A DNA stretch of 64,000 nt, taken from assembly GCA_963576475.1 (NCBI GenBank), contig OY754982.1, positions 196,001 to 260,000 on the forward strand, given 5' to 3'. Position 1 is the stretch's first letter. Each line of letters begins with the position of its first letter. The position numbers and the translations under genes were made by a program. Positions 1 through 10,985 of this stretch are shown piece by piece. The DNA comes from Molanna angustata (taxonomy: Eukaryota > Arthropoda > Insecta > Trichoptera > Molannidae). The notes beneath the pieces were generated by a model, which saw only the letters and a list, made by a program, of their open reading frames with translations, did no database searches and had not been told where the DNA came from.

Positions 1-1027
1 CAGAATACAATCTCAACATGATACAAGTTGATAATCTGCAAAAAAAAATACCCTTAAAAATTGCGAAATCATAACTCCCCACTATATCCCTTTGGGTTAG
101 TGAGGAGTAAAAAACTGACTCCAAAAAGGGAATGAATATATAAAAAATAAAAATAATTTTTGTATTAATAAAACTTAAAATAGATAGTAAAATAAACAAC
201 CCATATTTTTTTATTCTTCCATACAATATGCCAGTCTTATTCATCTCTCGTGTCATCAGCAGATATTTATACATTTCTCGACTTATACATAGCGACGTCG
301 ATCGCTGCGAGAAAGTCAAACTAATGAATAAATAAAACTCAGAAAAGGTAGTTTTATTGTAACCTATATTTTTTTTTCTATCGACGCGCACATTTAAAAA
401 TACGAACAACATCTTCTTCAAACTTTAAATCAGCTTATGACCCTAATACTAAGTTGGACATACGCTTTTTGAAGCCGACAATATAAAATTTAAAGCGAGA
501 ATGAATTCTCATATAAATCCTATTTGTGTGAAAGAGAAAGCGGTACGATACCAAACCATACAGAACAGGTAGTGACAACGTTATATTTCAAACGGTATAA
601 AATCTTAAATTCGAACAGTAGCTCACTAATCCACATCATAATATTTGAACAGACACGCGAGGTAAATTTATTTTTTGTTTTCGTGTTTCTTTACTACATT
701 TGTACAGGAAAGTCCGGGATTTTGGGTTCTATATTAAATTCGCTACTGGGCACGATTGCCGTGGTTCAGCGATTGATTACAGCCATCATCCTCCGTTATG
801 AGTCATTTAGTTGAGGACGGTAAGAAGATATAACTAGCTTAAGTCATATTTAGTACATTGATGAATTGAAATAAATAAATCTGAGAATAAAACATGAAAG
901 AAATTTTATTGAGAAACCCATTTTTGCCTTAAAATATGTTCCTCAGTGCTACCGCCTCATTTAATTTACTGTTGTGAATAAAACAAATAAATATTATTTA
1001 AATCAAACCAATGTCACGTTCATATTT
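1..1027. other. Unassigned AT-rich sequence
   Basis: I recognise no gene or repeat family here. Short open frames exist, including one of 96 codons at 524-814, but their translations are low-complexity and carry no recognisable domain. Confidence 0.5.
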
Positions 1028-1437
1028 TTTATAATTACCTTCAGGTCCAGCCTCTGGCTTTATTTCTCTTTATAATTACCTTCAGGTCCAGCCTCTGGCT
1101 TTATTTCTCTTTATAATTACCTTCAGGTCCAGCCTCTGGCTTTATTTCTCTTTATAATTACCTTCAGGTCCAGCCTCTGGCTTTATTTCTCTTTATAATT
1201 ACCTTCAGGTCCAGCCTCTGGCTTTATTTCTCTTTATAATTACCTTCAGGTCCAGCCTCTGGCTTTATTTCTCTTTATAATTACCTTCAGGTCCAGCCTC
1301 TGGCTTTATTTCTCTTTATAATTACCTTCAGGTCCAGCCTCTGGCTTTATTTCTCTTTATAATTACCTTCAGGTCCAGCCTCTGGCTTTATTTCTCTTTA
1401 TAATTACCTTCAGGTCCAGCCTCTGGCTTTATTTCTC
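1028..1437. repeat. Perfect 41-bp tandem array, 10 copies
   Basis: A 41-bp unit that begins TTTATAATTACCTTCAGGTC is repeated ten times head to tail (10 x 41 = 410 bp). I see no substitutions between copies. The array starts and stops cleanly in AT-rich DNA. No coding function is apparent. Complete homogeneity implies recent expansion, slippage or unequal exchange. Confidence 0.97.
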
Positions 1438-1599
1438 TTTAATTTGTATATCTTAATTAAAATCAAAATTTTAATTTCATTTGGATAAATAAACATTTAA
1501 TTTTCACATGAATCTACTGTTATTTTATATCACGCAATATTTCACATTTTAAATCATGAATAATATTAACCATTATTTTTTAAGCGTCAAGTTTGTCCG

Positions 1600-1916
1600 T
1601 CTTCGTGGCTCAGTTTGTTTAGATATCCGACTCCCGGGTTCGACTCCCGGAAGAGATCTACCTAGTTATTAATCGTGTTATCTTTCTGAATTTGTGAGAC
1701 GATAAGTCTCCAGATTGTAGCTACTTATTATTGGGTATGTGTCGAATGAATATTTGTCATATTACCTGTAAGTTGCCAGAGAAACTACAAAATAATTTCT
1801 GGCTGTTCTGCTTATTTATTCTTTTCAACTTGCTTTCAGTTTCGTTTTTATTGTTATTATTATTTCAAAAGACAATACGACCATTCAAGGACGATTTGTG
1901 CCATTTGAGGACATGG
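1600..1916 (+). mobile_element. tRNA-derived SINE, family A, copy 1
   Basis: A tRNA-like head contains an A-box-like TGGCTCAGTTTG and a B-box GGTTCGACTCCC. It is followed by the family-specific body (GAGACGATAAGTCTCCAGA, then a TTATTGGGT-type block). The same head and body occur near 7975, 15723, 25460 and 56903, which defines a dispersed family. This copy continues to the GGACGATTTGTGCCATTTG segment that also appears at the end of the 25.46-kb copy. No intact tRNA cloverleaf is present, so it is a SINE and not a tRNA gene. Confidence 0.75.
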
Positions 1917-2239
1917 TAAGTTTACTTAAAAAAAAGGTTAACAATACCTACAAAACTGCAATGTTTTTATCTACAAATTTTAAAATATCCAAATAAATTA
2001 TCGGGGAGGCAATACCAGTTAAGTTCTACTTTTGTACATGCTTCTCTTGTGAGTCCATGTCTCACTGGACTTTTTTTTTCTTTTTTTATTTGTTACTTAA
2101 GAAATAATAAAAAACATCAAAGTTTAACAAAACAATTTTTTTTACAAAAAAGATACTTAAGAACTAGATGCGGAACGTAAACTGTTTCACTAGGTTGAAA
2201 CCAGTTCTGAAGCAGTTTATAATTATAAGTATATGGTTT
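1917..2239. other. Unassigned AT-rich sequence
   Basis: A/T homopolymer-rich sequence with no recognisable feature. It lies just beyond the 3' end of the antisense LINE remnant at 2255-2487 and may include its decayed 3' UTR. Confidence 0.4.
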
Positions 2240-2254
2240 AGGTGTGCGTGTGTG

Positions 2255-2487
2255 TCATTGTATGTTAACGTAGAGTTGTTTATTTATCACTGTCTTGTCT
2301 GCTTTTTTTACCCACTTTTTTAATCCACATTTAAAGCTATTTATATTTCTAGTTTTCTTCAATTCAATTGGAAGCAAATTGAAAATTTTTACTCCAAGGA
2401 AATGAAAATTTCTTTGTCCACAAGTCGACTTGGTCCTCGGTATCTGTATATTTGCTTGTCTAGTCTGTTTAGTCTAACGTGTGTTAT
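2255..2487 (-). pseudogene. LINE reverse-transcriptase C-terminal remnant
   Basis: On the minus strand a frame of about 75 codons ends at a TGA (2255-2257). It reads through a segment containing FHFLGVKIFNLLPIELKK, then NINSFKCGLKKWV. This is the pattern seen just before the stop codon in many non-LTR retrotransposon reverse transcriptases, where an aromatic-rich block is followed by ..NxLPxELK..xFK..LK.. . Only the extreme C-terminus survives. The clade (jockey/CR1-like) is inference. Confidence 0.6.
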
Positions 2488-2756
2488 ATACTTGATAAGA
2501 AAAGTTAATTAATAAATAATTAACAATAATGATTTTTATGCAATTTGTGCATGATTTACTGTTGTAAACCCTTACATGTTTTTTGATTAATTTTTATATC
2601 TTTATTTCATTTCATATAATATGTATATTCTTTATTTTTTTGTATAACTCTTCATTTCTATCTTATCTTTTTTACCTATACAAACTTTATTTATATGCAC
2701 TGTATAACCTTGATTATTTGTTTAGACTTCTGCCGTATAATAAATAAATAAATAAA
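2488..2756 (+). mobile_element. LINE 3'-end remnant with AAATA-type tail
   Basis: Non-coding AT-rich sequence ends in an (ATAAATAA)n-type tail at 2740-2756. This resembles the 3' UTR plus simple-repeat tail of 5'-truncated non-LTR elements elsewhere in this window (10.5 and 19.2 kb). No coding sequence remains. Confidence 0.4.
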
Positions 2757-2900
2757 ATAAAAATCCTCACACCCTGCGCATGTGGCTAATTTCTTCCAAC
2801 TCTCCAATCTTATTCATCTTTTTCTATCGTGTCGACAACACATTCAACTAATTTTCTGGTGTCTAGACGTCAATAACACAACCACTGCCCGCCCGTGTTT
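2757..2900 (-). mobile_element. tRNA-derived SINE, family C, 5'-truncated copy
   Basis: Read on the minus strand the element ends with GTTGGAAGAAATTAGCCACATGCGCAGGGTG. It matches the 3' part of the complete family C copy at 42886-43096 and of the copy at 52807-52920. The tRNA-like head is absent. Confidence 0.5.
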
Positions 2901-3846
2901 TCATTTGTCTTAAAAATAAATATTAATATTTTCTTATTCACCACTTATTTTTAGTCTTGGTGGCTACATTCACCAGATCTGTCAATATAATGAATATATA
3001 CTTAAGAATTGATTTGGTGAATTTTATCAATGAATTTAGGTGGGCGTATATTTACCATGGAGCTGGTGACTAACTATCTACCATATATTTATGCAGCTAA
3101 CTAATCATTGAACATCTTACGCAATTTGTGAATTTCTCTTTTACCAACAAATACCAGTACTAACTTATTATATCTACTCACTTACCATTAGGTATTTGTA
3201 ACTTACTGATAATTATTTAAAGTAAGTTATTGGTTACTCAGTATGTACATACATAGATGAAGTGGTTATTAATTTCTGAAAATTTAAGGTACAATATTTT
3301 TTATAACTTAGATTCCGTATAAATAGAAATAAATTCTCGTTTGGTCCATTTTAATATACGAGTAGTGTTATTAAAATTATCCATCTAATTCCTTCAGAGG
3401 GTATAAATAAATAAATCAAAACATGATTTATCAAATACGAGTACCTACCTACAATATAATGTAAGGGTAACTATCGCGTGCTTATGAAAATAGTTTATTT
3501 TTGATTCAAATGATCGATTTTTTGTATTTTCAGAGCAAACTTGACAAAAAAAGTAAAAAACTAAACCGATAGATATTATTCTCTTTCGCTTATGGTAAAA
3601 ATATATCTACTCTATGAGCCTTACAGTGTTTAAAGTTATTTCAAATAAATAAATTAAAAATGTTAATAAATCTAAAACAGAAAATATTTAAGAAATTAAA
3701 ATTTCTAAAAACTCAGTCGATAGAATGAAGTTCTAAAAATATTTTTTTCATTTCTAGGAAGCGTCTTATTATGGATCTGGAAAATAGACGTTTAAAATTA
3801 ACTATTTAGTCTATTATAGGGCCTTTATTCAGAATCCTAATATATT
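2901..3846. other. Unassigned AT-rich sequence
   Basis: No gene or repeat family recognised. There are a few short palindromes and homopolymers only. Confidence 0.45.
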
Positions 3847-4062
3847 TTGCTCCGTAAAGTGTTGTACTTCGGCCATATTCTTAGAGGTGAAAAGTATGCC
3901 ATCCTTCAGCTCGTCATGAAGGGGAAGATTGAGGGTCGTAGAGGGGTCGGAAGAAGGCAGCTTTTCTGGCTGCGAAACATCCGGGAATGGACCGGTATGA
4001 GATCTGTGGATGAGCTGTTTCACACTGCACAGAGTCGTCAACGTCGGGGAGACCTGATATGA
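3847..4062 (+). pseudogene. LINE reverse-transcriptase C-terminal fragment
   Basis: A frame of 71 codons contains YFGHILRGEKYAILQLVMKG, then KIEGRRGVGRRQLFWLRNIREW. This YxGHIxR...GK.xGRR.xGRRxxxWLxxLR signature is typical of the C-terminus of RTE/jockey-type non-LTR reverse transcriptases. The frame ends naturally at a TGA. All upstream domains (endonuclease, catalytic RT) are missing, so this is a 5'-truncated copy and not a gene. Confidence 0.75.
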
Positions 4063-4143
4063 CACAAGTAGAACTAGAATATATTTTGCTGGAATTATAT
4101 TTTTGTTATCATTTAATGATTCGGCGGATATTTTGTGGTAGTT

Positions 4144-4614
4144 AATATAAACCATTTTTGAATTATAAATTTGCTAAAAACCACTTGTTTTTTGAGTCAC
4201 TTCGCGACATGTTTCGGAAGCGCTGTCCTTCCATCGACCGGCGTGTCGAGACTAACATGTTGAATTTGTGTGTATCTGTGAAGCGGGGGGGTTGGCGGTT
4301 GAGGGTTGGTTGGGTTAGTGGGGGGAGGGGGGTATTGTGAAGTGTTTTTGTTTTTGATGGGGAATATATTAAGTATTGGAGAAGTGTTATGAAAGGTATG
4401 GTTATTTATAAGTTTTATGCCGGAATTTATGTGTTTATGTATTTCGAGCGTTTCGTAGTTGTTAAGTCGGTATCCTTTATTCTGTGTTTCATGTAATAGT
4501 TTTAGTTTGTGGCACGCCGGTCGATGGAAGGACAGCGCTTCCGAAACATGTCGCGAAGTGACTCAAAAAACAAGTGGTTTTTAGCTAATTAATAATTCAA
4601 AAATGGTTTATATT
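4144..4614. mobile_element. Pair of inverted Penelope-like element ends
   Basis: Two arms of about 100 bp are inverted relative to each other (about 4144-4245 and 4513-4614), separated by a G-rich spacer of about 267 bp. Read outward from the spacer on the plus strand, the right arm carries CGATGGAAGGACAGCGCTTC and then CGAAACATGTCGCG. This is a GGAAG/CUUCC hairpin followed at once by GAAAC, the layout of the hammerhead-like core found in PLE terminal repeats. No PLE protein is left. The assignment to PLE rests on this core and on its similarity in layout to the cores at 15.4, 31, 34, 36, 39 and 41.9 kb. Confidence 0.6.
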
Positions 4615-5124
4615 TTTGTTGTTTATTATTATTTATTGTTTAAAGACTCGGCTAACGAAACTAGAATTGAAAGAAAACATTTAACATTGTTTATGTTATA
4701 AATAAAATTAAGGTGTTATTTTTCAAAATGAAATAAATAAATATATGAAAGCGTACAGATACCTATATCAGTCAATACAGTTGGTCAATGTACATACAGT
4801 ACATGATATATTATTATTTTGTAGGTACATATCTATACAATACTTGAGACTATTAGTCATCCATTACGTATTGGTATGTACGTAGCTGAAGGTAGACTTT
4901 TTATAAAGTACGTTCAGTATAATGAATCATTATATTATATTTTTGGCGCCATTGGTCCATGAGGTGATGCTGGAGAAAGCAACGGATAATTTGTTATCTG
5001 ATTTGGTAGTCACAAGTAATGACCATTATAGTAGACACGGTAGTCAGATACCAATAGTGGATAATATTATCATTACTTATGTACACTAACAGTCGACTTG
5101 TACTTACTCCATTCATACTTTACG
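4615..5124. other. Unassigned AT-rich sequence
   Basis: No recognisable feature beyond short simple-sequence runs. Confidence 0.45.
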
Positions 5125-5345
5125 GTATAATGCCGCGTTGACACAGTCCGAGTGCGCTCGGATCGAGCACACTCGACACTCGGATACCTACTCGAACGCC
5201 ACTCGTATTATGTCAACCGGTAATACGAGCCCGCTCGGATGACGGCGTCCGATCCGTGTAGACTCGGACCACGTCCTATTGTTACGAGTTAGCTCGTATA
5301 GGAGTAGTCAAAAAAAATGGCGGACAACAACAAACATAAGTATGT
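5125..5345. repeat. Cluster of ACTCG/CGAGT motifs
   Basis: A locally GC-rich block contains many ACTCG, CGAGT and CTCGG pentamers in both orientations, including CACTCGACACTCGG and CTACTCGAACGCCACTCG. It is followed by an ATG in the context AAAAAATGGCGGACAACAAC. Dense short subterminal motifs in both orientations are common near the ends of some DNA transposons. I cannot name the superfamily and see no matching far end. Confidence 0.5.
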
Positions 5346-5872
5346 CGTGGTAAAAAAAAGTGGTCTGAGTGCGATACCGCTAAATTTTTTGAATCATGCG
5401 TTTCACCGCAGAATGCTAAAAATTTATATTTAATAATATTAAATTATATTTCTGGTATGTATTTTAAATATTATTTAAAATACATACCAACAATTTATTC
5501 AAAAAACCTATTGGTACTGTATTAGAATCAATTGAAATTTCATCTTCTTAATTAACCGCTTCATTGTCGTCCTTTGATCTTATTAAATATCTTTTTTTAT
5601 TTGAATGGGTTTAAATATTCTGTCTTTTATTTAAATGCTGTATAAATTCATATTAAAATAAAAACGGTTTTATTAATTTTAACGATGGAATAAATTAATG
5701 TTGGTATCATTATATAATAGATTCCAATCTATGGTAGGTATGCAAGTACATAATTATTATATTTTACCACCAGTAAATTTCAAATCATGAAATTTAACAA
5801 TCTTGACGACAAAATATGCAAAATTATTAATAGTATTGTAGATATTAGTGTAAAAATAACCTCAATAATATT
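5346..5872. other. Unassigned AT-rich sequence
   Basis: The open frame begun at 5318 stops quickly. A short palindrome (GGTATGTATTTTAAATA and its inverse) lies near 5454-5490. Nothing else is recognised. Confidence 0.45.
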
Positions 5873-6275
5873 TTTTTATGCAATTTTGTACTGATAAGTT
5901 TATGTTGATATTTTGTATAGAGAATGTGTACTGGTAAGAATATGTTGTTTTTTGTATAGAGAATGTGTACTGGTAAGAAAATATTGATATTTTGTATATG
6001 TGTAGAATGTGTACCTATTGATAAAGGCATGTTATATTTTGTATAGAGAATGTGTAATGATAAGAAAATGTTGATATTATGTATAGAGAATGTGTAATGA
6101 TAAGAAAATGTTGATATTATGTATAGAGAATGTGTAATGATAAGAAAATGTTGATATTATGTATAGAGAATGTGTACTGATAAGAAAATGTTGATATTTT
6201 GTATATAAAATGTGTACTGATAAGGTCATATTGATATTTTGTATAGAAAATGTATACTGATGTTGATATTTTTAA
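5873..6275. repeat. 40-bp degenerate minisatellite
   Basis: About ten tandem units of around 40 bp contain GTATAGAGAATGTGTAATGA followed by TAAGAAAATGTTGATATTAT. The central units (6030-6180) are nearly identical, and the flanking ones are diverged or shortened. Confidence 0.9.
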
Positions 6276-6289
6276 ATACATGTTTTCTT

Positions 6290-6415
6290 GCGAGTTTTAT
6301 TTATTTATCTATTCATATTTCTATACATAATATAAACAAATACATTGTACTTTAGCGGGCTCATAGCCATTAGTCAATTTCTTCCACCCATCCAGAAATC
6401 TTTTATCTAATTTTG
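6290..6415 (-). mobile_element. LINE 3' tail fragment
   Basis: On the minus strand this reads GGAAGAAATTGACTAATGGC, then GAGCCCGC, and ends in an A/T-rich ATAAATAAAT tail. It matches the 3' end of the LINE at 23435-24090. Only the 3' UTR is present. Confidence 0.55.
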
Positions 6416-6462
6416 TGTAAAAAATAATATATTTCAATGTGCATCAAACATAAATTAGAATT

Positions 6463-6650
6463 TAGATGGGTCGATGGCAGAGCGGTTAGCGCGCTGGGCT
6501 AGTAATTCAGTGATCGCGAGTTCGAATCATGCCTCGGCCGATTTCGTTCACCTATAGCACAAGCATTTATTTGCTTATTTTAGGGAACGTAGGAAGATGT
6601 ATATGTACTTGTTTAACAAGGACATATTCATTTTTTTTTTTTGAAAAAAA
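6463..6650 (+). mobile_element. tRNA-derived SINE, family B, copy 1
   Basis: The head GGGTCGATGGCAGAGCGGTT carries an A-box-like GGCAGAGCGGTTAGCGCG. A B-box-like GAGTTCGAATCATGCC follows, then GATTTCGTTCACCTATAGCA and a short A/T-rich end. The same order occurs at 42233-42415 and, split by a transposon, at 59022-60680. Confidence 0.75.
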
Positions 6651-7974
6651 AAAAAGAAAAAAAAAATAGAAAATTCACTTTAGACATCAGTAGTACCAAC
6701 CTACAATCAGTTTTTATGATTTAATCTTTCAAACAGTATAAAATGGAGAATAATTAAAAAAAATTATAATCAATACATTATTTATTTATTAAAAAATGTT
6801 TGTAATAAATAAATAAATAATATAAATTAAAAAATAACATCTCATATAGTTTAGCAATGAGGTTGACCATTCATGCTGAATGTAGTGGTGTATAGGAATA
6901 CATACATGTGTCGTGCTACCTTTTTATAAAATAATGCACACCCGCATACCTGTCACTGGTTCCCCACATTGTGGGATAATATGGCGTAATGGTATGAATG
7001 AATATTTTTATTCATATGAAAATGTTAATGAGTTAAGTGTTGGCTAGTTAAGTGTTGCCCCACTAGTCATGACAGAAGACAACCTTTTTAGGTAAATAGT
7101 CATTGAATTTAAATAGAAATATTGACATAAAATATTTGAAAGATAAGTAATAACTGGGTTGTGAGGATAGTCATTTCGTATTTTTTTTTGTATAATAACT
7201 AATGCCTTAGAATCGTGTAATGTCAAATTTGATAATTTTGATCTCTCAGCAATGTCAAAAAGAGTTACCGTTTGTAATTTTGCATCAATCGATGTCTTTA
7301 TTTTATCAGCTTCACCTGAATTTCTTCAGCGTGATTGTGCATTTTCAACAATAAAATTGACCGAACTTAATTTTATAAACCAGTTTGCACTGGCACTATA
7401 TCAACGCATTCTCGCTCAAACATCGTAAAAAAAACTATAGTAAAAAAGTAAAATATGCCGTAAATCCTGCTTTCGGCTCTACGTATTTAATAGGGCACTA
7501 AACAAAATACGTAATTACTTCAGATGTCAAAAAAATAAATGACAATACGGCTAAAATGTGAACTTAGCTTTCAAATATTACTATTACGTCCTCAGTAAAC
7601 CGAATAAAAAATGAAATGACTTTCCGAACAATCTACATAATTTGATGTATGTATGAGACTGGCTATGTATTATACTTTCTAATGTAAATTCCACACATAC
7701 AGTACCTCTAGGTAATTTTTTTTATAACAAATCATTATTGTTTATTTAGAGGTGTAATGTTTATATAAGGTAACATTCACACGAACATTTATCGTCAATG
7801 TAATTATTTTGCGTAATAACATTAGGTACAAATACATACATTCGTGTATAATATTTTCATATTTAATTGATTTATGTATATCTAAGATGGTAAATCAGCC
7901 TTCATGCCTCAGTTAATAATAATAACAAACAATTTCTGTAGCGCCGTTTAATGATTCAGGATTTTTCCAAAAGG
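6651..7974. other. Unassigned AT-rich sequence with one repeat fragment
   Basis: Positions 6930-6985, read on the minus strand, match part of the dispersed repeat at 57505-57745 (shared ACAATGTGGGG and CGGGTGTGCAT). The rest shows no recognisable feature. Confidence 0.4.
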
Positions 7975-8130
7975 GCAGTTAAATAGATGTCTGAATCACG
8001 AGCCACATATCACAGGTTCGATTCCCGGTGGAGGCACAATTTTAAATTGTATTTTCAGTCTGGATCTGTGCGACGATTAATATCACAAGTCTTCAAAAAG
8101 TGACAGCTTGTTATTGAATAGGTACGTGTC
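7975..8130 (+). mobile_element. tRNA-derived SINE, family A, copy 2
   Basis: B-box GGTTCGATTCCC is followed by GGTGGAGGCA and by the family body CAGTCTGGATCTGTGCGACG and TTATTGAATAGGTACGTG. The A-box half of the head is decayed (TCTGAATCACGAGCC). Confidence 0.65.
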
Positions 8131-8414
8131 AAAAATAATATTTAATGGTGGGCCTGTTGTTTCATTATAATGAGCTCTTTTTGGCAATTTGAGTGCAGTG
8201 TATGCAAGGTTTTAGAGTTGTTGTATTCTTTCAGAATTTTGCTTGGGTCCGTTATTAGCTCCCATAAGCAGAACGGGTGGTGGTGGGGGGTACATAGCCG
8301 TCAGTTGCTCGAGAATCAATACAAAATGTAAAAATATGAGTCCAATATACCGAGGTTCAATACTTAGAGGCCTAGACTTGGTTTAAATTCATCTTGGTTT
8401 TTATTCATCCATAA
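8131..8414. other. Unassigned sequence
   Basis: Nothing recognised. There is a local GGGTGGTGGTGGGGGG purine run at 8275-8290. Confidence 0.4.
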
Positions 8415-9130
8415 CACAATAATTAATTAATTTATTTATTTTATTTATGACATCTCGACACATATAAAATCATTAATAAATACCTACTATCCCAACCTCA
8501 CTAGGACTACGCCTGTTTCGATGTTGGAGATTTACAATATTATATTGATGCATTAGGTACATCTACATCCATGCACCCACCACACAAAAATACAATATTT
8601 ACTATATACGCAGTTGGGTACCTTAAATCATTATTGTGACAATAATATTATTCCATAGCAAAAAAAGGCACACCCAACTGGTACAAATAATGCAAGGTAC
8701 ATGGATATAAATGCCAGGGTGACCACACAGTAAAAATATTAATATAAGAAAAAAAATCAAATAAATTACAAATTAATTTAAATCATATCAGGTAAGTATA
8801 TAAATTTTGAGTTGTTTTTTGAACAATGGAAATGAATTTATTTTTTTAAGGCATTCGGGAAGATTGTTAAACATCTAAGGAGCTTGAAACAGAAAATTGA
8901 CTTAATCTATGGAATATAAGGATGTAGGTACTTGCTCCAAGGATGTGGTAAATGGTTGGGATTTTTTTCTCGACGAGAATATGTAATTCGTTTTCCGTAT
9001 ATTTTATCTTGAATTGAAATTTCAGAATTTTCTTGTTGAACGATTTTTGAATGATACTAAAATTAGAGATATATTAATATCTCGAATCGTTTATATATGC
9101 TTTTATGTTCATGGAGTCTTTTTTATATAA
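8415..9130 (-). pseudogene. Heavily decayed LINE 3' region
   Basis: On the minus strand, stop-interrupted frames still suggest an RT C-terminus (..ILGASTYILIFHRLSQF.. and ..MFNNLPECLKK..) upstream of an A/T-rich AAATAAATAAATT end near 8430. The similarity is weak and the call tentative. Confidence 0.35.
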
Positions 9131-9214
9131 AATGGATAAAATAAGTACATACATAATGGATAAATTGTAACCAATCCAATTATTATCTATAACTGAATAT
9201 AGAATATTGAAAAT

Positions 9215-9392
9215 ATGTAGGATCATTGACTATAGAATTATTGATTATAGGATTATTGATTCTATAATCATTGATTATAGAATCATTGATTATATGATCA
9301 TTTATTATAGGATCATTGATTATACAATCATTGAGTATACGATCATTGTTTATAGGGTCAATGATTACAGAATCATTGATTGTATTCGATTT
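9215..9392. repeat. 15-bp minisatellite
   Basis: About eleven to twelve imperfect copies of a 15-bp unit (ATCATTGATTATAGA). The period is a multiple of three, so it creates a spurious open frame of repeated IIDYR-type peptides. I do not consider that coding. Confidence 0.92.
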
Positions 9393-9425
9393 TTATTTGA
9401 AAGGTTTGGCAGTGTTACAACATTT

Positions 9426-9587
9426 ACCGAACACTGGATGAAATGTAAATTTACCGAACACTGGGTTAGATGTAAATTTACCGAACACTGGGTGTGATGT
9501 AAATTTACCGAACACTGGGTGTGATGTAAATTTACCGAACACTGGGTAAGATGTAAATTTACCGAACACTGGGTGAGATGTAAAATT
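9426..9587. repeat. 27-bp minisatellite, 6 copies
   Basis: Six tandem copies of a 27-bp unit (ACCGAACACTGGGTGAGATG then TAAATTT) differ at two or three positions. It begins about 34 bp after the 15-bp array. The period is again a multiple of three, so both strands give spurious open frames. Confidence 0.95.
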
Positions 9588-9599
9588 TGCCTGTTATAA

Positions 9600-9838
9600 A
9601 TTCGATTACCCGGCATTTAGGAGACACCCGAAAACGACGATAATAAAAAAGAGTAGAAGCACTATTCTTAGCCGGTGCCTATGGCTTAGCGGTGAAATGT
9701 AAATTTATAAACAGCGCAATATTTCGAAACATACCTACCACAATGTTAACAAATTGCAATTATATGGTTCTTCCAAATATAAATAGGTAGGTACCTACTG
9801 AAAATATCATGAAAATGTAATAAATAATGATTGACATT
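9600..9838. other. Fragment of a dispersed repeat plus unassigned sequence
   Basis: Positions 9605-9690 (TTACCCGGCATTTAGG through GTAGAAGCACTATTC and CCGGTGC) match 57672-57745. The rest is unassigned. Confidence 0.5.
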
Positions 9839-10115
9839 AGTAGATGTCGCAGTTAGCAAATTTTGTATGAATCGAAGTGAGGATTTTTTCCACGGGAAAC
9901 ATGTTTTTTTTATATAGAATAACGACTAATGTGGATTGTTTTCGGATTTATTTGTCGAAAAAACTCTTTATTCATTAAGATTTACAGAACAGTGTATCTA
10001 GGATGTGTTGATATATATAGAAAAGTGCAATATGTTCCCAACCAAGATGTATGTAAAATGCGCGATATACCATGACTCACTCATTGCACCGAGTAGTTAC
10101 TACATCTAGCATATG
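9839..10115 (+). mobile_element. Small MITE-like repeat, copy 1
   Basis: Begins TAGATGTCGCAGTTAGCAAA and ends near TACATCTAG, giving a short terminal inverted repeat TAGATGT/ACATCTA. A second copy lies at 41570-41995 (interrupted by a PLE end). They share GAATCGAAGTGAGG, AATAACGACTAATGTG, TATCTAGGATGTGTTG and CATGACTCAC. It is non-coding. The superfamily is unknown. Confidence 0.6.
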
Positions 10116-10285
10116 TATTATATGGAAATCTTTGACATTTTTACATCGCATTAGGTACCTATATGAAAAATTCAACGTCTAACGGCAATACCCACTCGTA
10201 AATATTGAAAATGAGTTTTCAAAATACATAAATATTGTATTAGGTACATAGTACTTCCGTAGTACTTCCTCCCTCGTAACGTTAA

Positions 10286-10550
10286 CACTCTTTAGTTTTC
10301 ACTCTTTTTTCTTTTTTTTCCTTTTAGTTGGATATTATGTTTTGAATCAATGTAAACTTGAAATGTTGCTCTTACCTACATACCAATCTATGATCATATT
10401 TTATGATTTTTTGCAAACTTATTGTATTATTTTATATTAATCACATCGACAAAATGTAAAAAGCCTTAATACTTGAGGTTAATATTGTATGTACTATGTC
10501 TTAACGCTGTTTTTTGTCTAAATTAAACCTAAATAAATAAATAAATAAAT
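10286..10550 (+). mobile_element. LINE 3'-UTR copy, 5'-truncated
   Basis: Matches the 3' UTR of the LINE at 17377-19215: TTTTAGTTGGATATTATGTT, GAAATGTTGCTCTTACCTAC, TCTTAACGCTGTTTTTTGTC and a final (AAATA)n tail. No coding sequence is present. Confidence 0.8.
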
Positions 10551-10859
10551 ATAGTACCTACAACCATCGTACTATATGAAAACGTACATACATACATAAG
10601 TAAGTAATTATTTTATTAATGTTGTTATTCAATTGGATTTTTTATGGAATAGTTATAATAAGAGTCGTGATTTCACAATTTTAAACGTATTTTTTACATC
10701 AATTTCTCAACGGGTGTCATGTAGAGAGTGCACACTGTGAGTTTCGTCGTGATGTGTTTGTATGTATGGCGTACGGCGTGATAGGTGATCGCCGTGCGCC
10801 GTATGTCGTACGGATTATCCTTTCTGTGTCCTCTCTACAGCCCAAACTATAAGTCTGAT
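10551..10859. other. Unassigned sequence
   Basis: No feature recognised. Confidence 0.4.
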
Positions 10860-10985
10860 CGACTTCATCATCATCATCATCATAAGCTCGACAGCCCTGG
10901 GTGGGTATTGGCTGAATCCAGGAGTCTCCTCCATTCCCGTCTATCCGTTGCCTTCGTTCTGCAGTTTCTTATATTTATTGTGGAA
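10860..10985 (-). pseudogene. LINE RT C-terminal end with ATG-repeat tail
   Basis: On the minus strand a frame reads RTKATDRREWRRLLDSANTH, then PGLSSL and a stop, followed by (TGATGA)n. A C-terminal ..DRxxWRRL.. block and a trinucleotide tail are typical of a group of non-LTR retrotransposons common in insects. The copy is 5'-truncated. Confidence 0.55.

Noticed and set aside
524..814. 96-codon open frame
   Set aside because: Composition is random-like and hydrophobic by AT-bias, with no known motif.
1602..1660. Candidate tRNA genes (also 6466, 42236, 43095, 56906, 59024)
   Set aside because: A and B boxes are present but cloverleaf arms are incomplete and each is followed by a repeated family body, so they are SINE heads.
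10867..10882. His-run peptide (HHHHHH) in the frame at 10785-11009
   Set aside because: It is the antisense reading of a (TGA)n LINE tail.
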